Of a DNA stretch of 19,784 nucleotides, positions 14,157 through 19,784 are shown one piece after another. The translations under genes were made by a program, and so were the position numbers. Each line of letters opens with the position of its first letter. Position 1 is the stretch's first letter. This DNA is from Anaeromyxobacter_A sp035636195 (GTDB taxonomy: Bacteria > Myxococcota > Myxococcia > Myxococcales > Anaeromyxobacteraceae), in contig DASPZP010000179.1 in assembly GCA_035636195.1 (NCBI GenBank), positions 1 through 19,784 on the forward strand. Reading direction: 5' to 3'. The notes below the pieces were generated by a model. That model worked only from the letters and a program-made list of their open reading frames with translations, searched no databases and was not told the DNA's origin.

Positions 14157-15218
14157 TCAGCCGTCGGAGTCCGGGAGCTCGAGCGCCCCGGCCTTGGTCA
14201 GCTCGCCCATGACGACGGTCGCGTAGGAGCCGCGGGGAAGCTCGAAGCCGGCGCGGTAACCGCCCGGCGCCGCCTCGAGCGCGATCGCGACCGGGATGCG
14301 CCCCGCGCGCCGCGTGCCTTCGGTCTCGCCGCCGCCGCGCGCCAGGTCGGCGGCGGCGACCCCCTCGGCGGCGAGCAGGCGCTGCTCGCGCGCCGCGGCG
14401 GCGCCCTCGGCCGCGCGCATCTTGTGGCCGAACATGGGCCCGGACGGCGAGACCTCGAACCGGGCCACGCGCGGCTCGTCGGCGGCCGGATCCTCACAGA
14501 CGAAGATGCCGCCCGAGTCGAGCTTCTTCAGGACGTCGCCCTGGAGCGCGCTCGCGAAGAGGCCGTCCCGTAGCCGCTCGGCCAGCCAGGCGTTGAACAG
14601 GCGCGACTGCCAGGCCGACAGGACGAGGCGCCGCAGGAAGCGATCGCGGCCCGCCCGACGTGCCTCGGGGTCGTCGAGGCCGAGCAGCAGCGCGCGCCCG
14701 AGCTCGGCGTTCTTGCCCTCGACGCCGAACCGCTGCGCCCCGAAGAAGTTCGGGAGCCCGCGCCGGGTGAGCTCCGCGGCGCAGGCGCGCGCCAGATCGA
14801 GATCGCCGCCCGCCACCGTGATGGAGAAGGCATTTCCGCGCAGGTGGCCGGTGCGGAGCTTGTTCTGGTGGCGCGAGGCCTCGACGACGCGATAGCCGTC
14901 GCCCGAGAGCGACGCGGGATCGGGGTCGCGCGCGACGGGGAAGGACAGCCACTGCGTCGTCACCGCCGCCCGGTCCTTGAGGCCGGCGTACCCCGCCTCG
15001 CGTTCCGGGACGCCGAGCGCGCGCGCCAGCGCCCGCACGACGTCGCGGGTGGTGCGGTCGCGCTTCTCGATCTTGATCCACAGGTGTGGCCCCGAGCCCT
15101 GCGGCAAGTAGGCCGGGAGCTCGTCGACGCGGAAGTCCTCCGGCGAGGCCTTCACGGTGCCGCCCGAGCCCGGCAGGTCGGCGGTGACGAAGGGCAGGGG
15201 CAGGGGCAGGGGTCTCAT
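14157..15218 (-). CDS. truD: tRNA pseudouridine(13) synthase TruD
   Basis: A 353-residue protein with the TruD signatures: ASPEDFRVDELP (24-35), the catalytic motif GYAGLKDRAAVTTQW (76-90) with Asp82 as the nucleophile, HLRGNAFSITV (125-135), and NFFGAQRFG (157-165). TruD isomerises U13 of tRNA-Glu. Length is close to the usual 340-360. The TRUD insertion domain is present between about 170 and 310, though rich in alanine and glutamate. The N-terminus has a PLPLPLP run encoded by three 6-base repeats (15194-15212), a possible length-variable site. Start ATG 15218 overlaps the DUF4388 gene TGA in an ATGA junction, so it is the third gene of a DsbA-DUF4388-truD operon; this grouping does not suggest a common pathway. 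Confidence 0.95.
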   Translation of the reverse strand: MRPLPLPLPFVTADLPGSGGTVKASPEDFRVDELPAYLPQGSGPHLWIKIEKRDRTTRDVVRALARALGVPEREAGYAGLKDRAAVTTQWLSFPVARDPDPASLSGDGYRVVEASRHQNKLRTGHLRGNAFSITVAGGDLDLARACAAELTRRGLPNFFGAQRFGVEGKNAELGRALLLGLDDPEARRAGRDRFLRRLVLSAWQSRLFNAWLAERLRDGLFASALQGDVLKKLDSGGIFVCEDPAADEPRVARFEVSPSGPMFGHKMRAAEGAAAAREQRLLAAEGVAAADLARGGGETEGTRRAGRIPVAIALEAAPGGYRAGFELPRGSYATVVMGELTKAGALELPDSDG

Positions 15219-16489
15219 CGCAGGTCCCCGAGCGCGTCGAAGCGGCGCTTCACCTCGCGCCCGAGCCGCTCGTCGTCGGCGCGCGCCAGCCGCTCGCCGG
15301 CCAGGAAGAGGTAGAACAGCACCAGCTCGTGCAGCGCGTCGAAGAGGAGGCGCGCGCGGTCGCGGGACGGCTCGAGCTCCGCCAGCGCTTCCGGTTGGAG
15401 CGATTCCAGATTCGCGCGGACGCGCGCGCCGTCGATGCCGCCATCACGGGCCGGCACGACGCCGCGCCAGGCGGTCGCGAACCGGCCGGACGGGTCGGCG
15501 AGGAACGCGCGCGCGGCCGCCAGGAGCGGCTCGGTGGCACCCGGCCCCCCCAGCGCCGCCACGATCTCGCGCAGGATCTCGACCATGCCGGCCGCCACCG
15601 CGCCGGCGCGCTCCTCCTCGGACCGCGCGGGCGGGGCCGCCCCACCCACCTCGACGTAGCCGGCCTGGCACAGGTGGTACAGGACCTTGGTGGTGTCGAA
15701 CTCGTTCAGGTGGGCGCCCTGCGCGATCGCGCCGACGGTCTGCCCCGCGTCGACGAGCGCGAGCAGCTGCTTCTCGACCGGCTTGAGCGTGATGGCGACC
15801 TTGGGATCGCGCCGGCGCAGGGAGGTGTCCGGCCCCGGGATGCGGGCGCGGAACAGGCTCATCTCGTCGATGCGCCGGATGCCATCCATGAGCAGGGACT
15901 GCGTGTTGACGGAGAGCGAGGTGCCCAGCTCGGGCGCGTCATCATCGACGAGCGCGAAGACCCCCTCGCGTGAGAGCAGGATGGCGTGGAACACCGTCGC
16001 CACCTGCTCGTGCAGGCACTTCCAGAGATCAGGGGCGGAGAGCAGGCCGCGCTCCACCAGCGCGCTGCCGAAGCTGCGTGCCGGTCCCGGCGCCTGTGGC
16101 AGCTGCTCGGCGCGCAGGTAGCCGAGGCGGACCGCCACGTCGCCGAGGCGCTCGCCGGTCGCGTCGGACTCGGCGCCGCGCACCTCGCCGTCGCGGAAGG
16201 CGACGACGCGGTCGTGCCCCGCCGCGCTGACCGTGAGCAGGCCGGAGAGCTTCGACTGGTGCAGGAACGCGACGAAGTCCGCGATCGGGAAGGCGGACAG
16301 GTCGCCGGCGAGCAGGCAGCGCGGCGGACCGGTCGCTCCTCCCGCCACCGGGCTGCGCCGCGCGACGAGGAGGTCGGGCGCGGAGGGCAGGAGCACGAAG
16401 CGCCCGGCCCGGTCGGCGAGCAGGCGCCGCGCCTCGTCGTCCTGCGGCACGACCCGGCCGTGCGCGTCGATGTCGACGTGGAGCGGCAT
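15215..16489 (-). CDS. DUF4388 (PATAN-like) domain protein
   Basis: A 424-residue cytoplasmic protein with no signal peptide or membrane helix. Residues 57-215 fit DUF4388, a domain common in myxobacterial and deltaproteobacterial regulators: a start like LAGDLSAFPIADFVAFLHQSKLSG, followed by VAFRDGEVRGAESD and RLGDVAVRLGYL. Residues 140-180 repeat the 'LVERGLLS...EQVATVFHAILLSREGVF' pattern seen in these proteins. Residues 228-290 look like a winged-helix segment (VEKQLLALVDAGQTVGAIA, then TTKVLYHLCQAGYVEV). The C-terminal 130 residues are helical and unassigned. Such proteins often act in two-component or gliding-type signalling, but the partner is not visible. ATG 16489 lies 2 bases after the DsbA-like stop. 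Confidence 0.75.
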   Translation of the reverse strand: MPLHVDIDAHGRVVPQDDEARRLLADRAGRFVLLPSAPDLLVARRSPVAGGATGPPRCLLAGDLSAFPIADFVAFLHQSKLSGLLTVSAAGHDRVVAFRDGEVRGAESDATGERLGDVAVRLGYLRAEQLPQAPGPARSFGSALVERGLLSAPDLWKCLHEQVATVFHAILLSREGVFALVDDDAPELGTSLSVNTQSLLMDGIRRIDEMSLFRARIPGPDTSLRRRDPKVAITLKPVEKQLLALVDAGQTVGAIAQGAHLNEFDTTKVLYHLCQAGYVEVGGAAPPARSEEERAGAVAAGMVEILREIVAALGGPGATEPLLAAARAFLADPSGRFATAWRGVVPARDGGIDGARVRANLESLQPEALAELEPSRDRARLLFDALHELVLFYLFLAGERLARADDERLGREVKRRFDALGDLR

Positions 16490-16491
16490 GG

Positions 16492-17403
16492 TCAGTCTCG
16501 CGCCCACCGCCCGCCGCGCGCCCACTCCTCCTCGTCCTCGAGCGTGAAGCGCAGCGTCTCGGCGACCTCGTCGGGGGCGCCCGGCAGCACGAGGCGCCGG
16601 CCGTTCAGGTAGAGGGTGGGCGTGCCGGTGAGGCCGGAGGTGCGCGCCTCCGCCTGCGAGACGGCCACCCGCCCCCGGTTCCGGCCCTCCGCGAGCGCGC
16701 GCCGGAGGTCGTCGGCGTCGCCGCCGAGCGCGCGGGCGTGCGCCGCCAGGTCGTCGTCGGAGAGCGCGTGCGGCCGCTCGAAGAGGCGGTCGTGCAGCTT
16801 CCAGAACAGCCCGGCGTCCCGCGCCCACTCGCCCGCCAGCGCCGCCTCCATCGAGCGCGGGTGGCTGGCGATCGGGAAGGGCTTGTAGAAGAGCTTCACC
16901 CTCCCGCCGCTCTCGCGCACGAAGCGCTCCAGCTCGGGGCGCAACGCCTGGCAGTAAGGGCAGGTGAAGTCAGAGAACTCGACCAGCGTGGCGGGCGCCG
17001 CGGCGTCGCCGAGCGGCGGGCCGAACTCCTTCAGGTCGAGCCGCGCGCGCTTGCCGGCGTCGAAGCCGGAGTAGTAGGCGGTGAGGATCTTCAGCACCTC
17101 CGGCGCGGTCATGCCCTGTCGCGCCAGGCGCAGCACCAGGGAAGCCATGCGCGGCGCGTGCTTGCAGTCCTTGTGCTCGCGCAGGCAGCCCGCCAGCGTG
17201 TGCGGGCAGCCGCAGTAACAAAACTCGTCCTGGAGGACGCGCCTCGCCACCTCCGCCTGCGAGGGTGGCAGCGACGCCAGGTCCACCCCGGGCAGCTCGG
17301 CCGGGGCGGCCGGCTTCTCCGGCGCGGCCTCCACGGGGAGCGCCGCCCCCGCCACGAGGAGCGCGGCGGAGAGCGCGAGGACGGCGATGGTGGCGCGGGA
17401 CAT
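16492..17403 (-). CDS. DsbA-like periplasmic thiol oxidoreductase with N-terminal Cys-rich domain
   Basis: A 303-residue exported protein. Residues 1-27 are a Sec signal peptide (MSRATIAVLALSAALLVAGA, then VEAA). Residues 45-115 form a separate domain with Cys62, 64, 66, 73 and 80 (FCYCGCPHTLAGCLREHKDC), followed by MTAPEVLKILTAYYSG, which resembles the helical end of CcmH-type thiol proteins. Residues 135-290 are a thioredoxin fold of the DsbA/DsbG type with CPYC (148-151) and cis-proline TGTPTLY (259-265). It probably oxidises or isomerises protein disulfides or reduces cytochrome c thiols in the periplasm. A GGAGG ribosome site (plus 17413-17417) lies 9 bases before ATG 17403, inside a CCTCCGGAGG palindrome. 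First gene of the operon with DUF4388 and truD. Confidence 0.87.
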   Translation of the reverse strand: MSRATIAVLALSAALLVAGAALPVEAAPEKPAAPAELPGVDLASLPPSQAEVARRVLQDEFCYCGCPHTLAGCLREHKDCKHAPRMASLVLRLARQGMTAPEVLKILTAYYSGFDAGKRARLDLKEFGPPLGDAAAPATLVEFSDFTCPYCQALRPELERFVRESGGRVKLFYKPFPIASHPRSMEAALAGEWARDAGLFWKLHDRLFERPHALSDDDLAAHARALGGDADDLRRALAEGRNRGRVAVSQAEARTSGLTGTPTLYLNGRRLVLPGAPDEVAETLRFTLEDEEEWARGGRWARD

Positions 17404-17516
17404 GTAGGGCGTCCTCCGGAGGCGACGGATATTAGGTGGGGGTGGGGCCTTTGCAGGATAATAGCCGGCCGGGGGCCCTCGCGGGCCCGTTTCACTGTCA
17501 GGAAATGGAGCCTCAC
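17404..17516. promoter_or_regulatory. Divergent promoter region with leader hairpin
   Basis: The 113 bases between divergent genes hold an AT-richer island: GATAAT (17457-17462) is a five-of-six -10 for the plus-strand gene, and on the minus strand TATTAT (17458-17463) and TAATAT (17429-17434) are -10 candidates for the DsbA-like gene. No strong -35 was seen for either. In the plus-strand leader, GGGCCC-TCGC-GGGCCC (17473-17488) can form a tight hairpin upstream of the GGAG ribosome site (17507-17510). Confidence 0.4.
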
Positions 17517-18068
17517 ATGCGCTCGACCCTCCTCGCTCTGCTCGTCGCGCTCGCCGCGGCGCCGGCCGGCGCCCGCGCCGATGTGGTCCTGCGCTTCGCC
17601 GCGTTCGACGGCCCGGCCGATCCGGCACCCCGGCAGCACCTCGAGCTGCCCGCGCTCGCCGTGGAGGGGATCACCGCCTCGGCCTTCGCGCTCGACGAGG
17701 GCGGCGGCGCGGGGCGGCGCGGCGGCCACCGGGCCGATCCGGCGGTGTCGCTCATCCTCGGCATCATCCCCGGCTTCGGGATCGGCCACCTCATCGCCGG
17801 CTCGCAGCAGTGGATCTACTGGCTCATCGCCGACATCCTCATCTTCGCGGTCTGGCCGGGAGGGTTCTTCTACTTCGACCACGGCTCGGCCTACCCGCTC
17901 CTGGGCTTGCTCGTCCTCGTCGAGCGCATCGTCGAGGGCATCAGCGCCTTCCAGGCCGCCGGAGGGGGACCGGTCTTCCGGTCGGAGCGGGGCTTCGCCG
18001 CGGGGGTGCTCGACTCACCCGCGACGCTCGCGCTGCCGGTGGGCTCGCGCTCGGCGCTCCTGCGCTGA
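17517..18068 (+). CDS. Exported/membrane protein of unknown function (TM2-like helices)
   Basis: A 183-residue protein with a signal peptide at 1-21 (ALLVALAAAPAGARA then DVVL). Residues 22-72 are a soluble linker ending in a GGGAGRRGGHRAD stretch. Residues 76-145 hold two or three membrane helices: VSLILGIIPGFGIGHLIAGS, WIYWLIADILIFAVWPGGFFYF, and YPLLGLLVLVERIVEGISAF. The GIIPGFGIGHLIAG-Q-WIYWLI pattern recalls TM2-domain proteins (glycine-rich turn then an aromatic helix), but the match is loose. Start ATG 17517 is chosen because GGAG lies 6 bases upstream; another in-frame ATG at 17505 would overlap that site. The radical SAM gene starts 41 bases downstream and may be cotranscribed. I do not recognise the family. 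Confidence 0.7.
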   Translation: MRSTLLALLVALAAAPAGARADVVLRFAAFDGPADPAPRQHLELPALAVEGITASAFALDEGGGAGRRGGHRADPAVSLILGIIPGFGIGHLIAGSQQWIYWLIADILIFAVWPGGFFYFDHGSAYPLLGLLVLVERIVEGISAFQAAGGGPVFRSERGFAAGVLDSPATLALPVGSRSALLR

Positions 18069-18109
18069 CTGGCGCGCGCGTCCCGGCGGGCTTACCTCCT
18101 GCGGCGGCG

Positions 18110-19784
18110 ATGGAGCGGAGGACGAACCCGATCGAGCGCGGCGCGATCCTGAAGGACCCCGGCGGCAAGCTGCGGGTGGCGCTCGTGTATCCGAACGCCT
18201 ACCGGCTCGGCATGGCCAACCTCGGCCTGCACGCCGTCTATCGGATCATCAACGATCACCCGCGCGCCGTCTGCGAGCGCGCCTTCCTGCCCGACCTCCC
18301 GGGCGAGCCGCTGCTCACCCTCGAGGCGGGCCGGCCGCTTGGCGAGTACGACGTCGTGGCGTTCTCGCTCTCCTTCGAGGACGACTACCTGCACGTCCTC
18401 GAGCTCCTCGATCGGGCCGGCCTGCCACTGCGGGCGGCCGATCGCACGGCCGATCACCCGCTGGTCGTCGGGGGCGGCATCGCCGTGCAGATCAACCCCG
18501 AGCCGGTGGCGCCCTTCTTCGACCTCTTCCTGGTGGGCGAAGGCGAGGAGCTGTGCACGCCGTTCCTCGATCGCCTGCTCGCCACCGGGGCCCGCGGTTT
18601 GCCGCGGGCGGAGCTACTCGCGGACCTGGCCCGGCTGCCCGGCACCTACGTGCCCTCGCTGTACGAGGTGGCGTATGCCGACACCCGCGACCCGCAGGGC
18701 GCATGGGTGACGCGCTTCGAGCCGCGCGGTGGCGCGCCCGCCGCCGTCGAGCGCCGCTACGTGAAGGATCTCAGGACCGTCACCACCTCGCGGGTCGTCG
18801 ACTCGCCCGACGCGCAGTTCGGCGACCTGTTCCTGACCGAGGTGGCCCGGGGCTGCCTGTGGGGCTGCCGCTTCTGCGCCGCCGGCTTCGTGCAGCGCCC
18901 GTACCGCGAGGTCGATCTCGAGAAGCTGAAGGGAGAGGCGCGGCGCGGCATCGCGCAGGGGCTCCGCGTCGGGCTGGTCGGGCCGGACACGAGCGACTAC
19001 ACCGGCCTCGACCCGCTCACCTGCATGATCGGCGCGGAGGGTGGCACCTTCAGCCCGTCATCCCTGCGCGTGGACGCCATCACCCCGGAGCTGGCGGGGC
19101 GCATGGCGAAGGGCGGCGAGCGCTCCATCACCATCGCACCCGAGGCCGGCACCCCGCGGCTGCGCCAGGTCATCAACAAGGACTTCTCCGACGACCAAGT
19201 GGTGGAGGCGGCGCGCCACGCCATCGGTCAGGGCATGCAGCACGTGAAGATGTACTTCATGTGCGGGCTGCCCACCGAGACCGACGAGGACGTGCTCGGG
19301 ATGGCGCGGCTCGCGCTGCGCATCCGCGAGGAGGTGCTGCTGCCCCGCGCCAAGGCGACCGGGCGCATGGGCCGCCTATCGCTCTCGGTGAACCCGTTCA
19401 TCCCCAAGCCGTGGACGCCCTTCCAGTGGGTGGCGATGGCCGACCGGCGCTGCCTGGAGGCGAAGCGGCGGCTGCTCGAGAAGACGCTCCGCCCGAAGGG
19501 CGTGGACGTGGACATGATGAGCCCGCGCGAGGCCTGGCTGCAGGCGCTCATGTCGCGCGGGGACCGGCGCTGCGCCGACCTGCTCGAGCTGGCGCACCGC
19601 GAGACGGGCGGGGATCTCAAGAAGGCGCTCGGCCGCTGGCCGCACGACCCGGAGTTCTTCGCGACGCGGGAGATCGGCACCGACGAGGTGCTGCCGTGGG
19701 ACTACCTCGACCACGGGCTCACCAAGAAGTATCTCGCCCGCGAGCTCAAGCGCGGCGTCGGCGCGCTGATCACGCCCAAGTGCC
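18110..19784 (+). CDS. B12-binding-like radical SAM protein (TIGR03960-type), 3' end cut by window
   Basis: The frame is open from ATG 18110 to the window end (558 codons, no stop), as checked codon by codon. Residues 20-170 form a B12-binding-like Rossmann domain (KLRVALVYPNAYRLGMANLG, then VVAFSLSFEDDYLHVLELL, and FDLFLVGEGEEL). The radical SAM core starts at LTEVARGCLWGCRFCAAGF, with the CX3CX2C ligands of the SAM-binding [4Fe-4S] cluster. The later motifs ITIAPEAGTPRLRQVINK and MYFMCGLPTETDED are typical of the TIGR03960 family, often followed by a DUF2344 domain, which would lie outside the window. The DXHXXG cobalamin histidine motif is absent from the N-domain, so cobalamin binding is doubtful. 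The reaction is unknown. No strong ribosome site precedes the ATG (GGCGGCG only). Confidence 0.88.
   Translation, partial: MERRTNPIERGAILKDPGGKLRVALVYPNAYRLGMANLGLHAVYRIINDHPRAVCERAFLPDLPGEPLLTLEAGRPLGEYDVVAFSLSFEDDYLHVLELLDRAGLPLRAADRTADHPLVVGGGIAVQINPEPVAPFFDLFLVGEGEELCTPFLDRLLATGARGLPRAELLADLARLPGTYVPSLYEVAYADTRDPQGAWVTRFEPRGGAPAAVERRYVKDLRTVTTSRVVDSPDAQFGDLFLTEVARGCLWGCRFCAAGFVQRPYREVDLEKLKGEARRGIAQGLRVGLVGPDTSDYTGLDPLTCMIGAEGGTFSPSSLRVDAITPELAGRMAKGGERSITIAPEAGTPRLRQVINKDFSDDQVVEAARHAIGQGMQHVKMYFMCGLPTETDEDVLGMARLALRIREEVLLPRAKATGRMGRLSLSVNPFIPKPWTPFQWVAMADRRCLEAKRRLLEKTLRPKGVDVDMMSPREAWLQALMSRGDRRCADLLELAHRETGGDLKKALGRWPHDPEFFATREIGTDEVLPWDYLDHGLTKKYLARELKRGVGALITPKC

Noticed and set aside
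13434..14573. Plus-strand open frame spanning the FHA, GlsB and truD genes
   Set aside because: It crosses three well-supported minus-strand genes and has no family features.

Overview
The window is very GC-rich, densely coded DNA with GTG starts and many 4-base gene overlaps. The protein families present (FHA-GAF-cyclase-like and DUF4388 regulators, TM2-like envelope protein, a hydrogenase-4-type cluster with tandem antiporter subunits) suggest a myxobacterium or other deltaproteobacterial relative, with Anaeromyxobacter-like genomes as my best guess. That assignment is inference from gene content and composition; no rRNA or tRNA is present to confirm it.

Layout. At the left edge is the 5' part of a secreted beta-rich envelope protein (minus strand). 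It is divergent from a plus-strand pair: a SAM-dependent methyltransferase and a histidine phosphatase. Convergent to these is a large minus-strand operon, 12099 down to 2082. In transcription order it encodes a MerR-type HTH/PTS-IIA fusion, two long antiporter-like subunits, an H/HyfC-like subunit, an HyfE-like subunit, an HyfF-like antiporter subunit, a fused 30 kDa/49 kDa large subunit, and a fused ferredoxin/small subunit. Every junction overlaps by 1 to 4 bases or is separated by at most 5. Just upstream on the same strand lies an FHA-GAF-degenerate-cyclase protein (13718-12159) that may share the transcript. Further right is a GlsB-type small membrane protein, then an operon of a DsbA-like thiol protein, a DUF4388 protein and TruD (17403 down to 14157). 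On the plus strand follow a small secreted/membrane protein and a radical SAM protein that runs off the right edge.

Main point. The eight-gene core looks like hydrogenase-4/formate hydrogenlyase, but the large subunit has lost all four nickel-ligand cysteines: the N-terminal ERICGIC-type motif reads ETIAGDTS and the C-terminal DPCxxC motif reads NLSYAG. It ends right there, without the C-terminal peptide that a maturation protease would remove. The small-subunit proximal 4Fe-4S cysteines and all membrane charge-relay residues I looked for are kept. This fits the 'energy-converting hydrogenase-related' (Ehr) branch of the complex I superfamily, whose substrates are not known. No formate, NADH or CO module and no hyp genes are in the window.

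The most unusual local arrangement is that this ion-pump-like complex is translationally coupled to a DNA-binding PTS IIA protein with its phospho-acceptor histidine intact, and sits behind a phosphopeptide-sensing FHA protein. Together they suggest that phosphotransfer state and kinase signalling control the complex, either through transcription or by direct contact.
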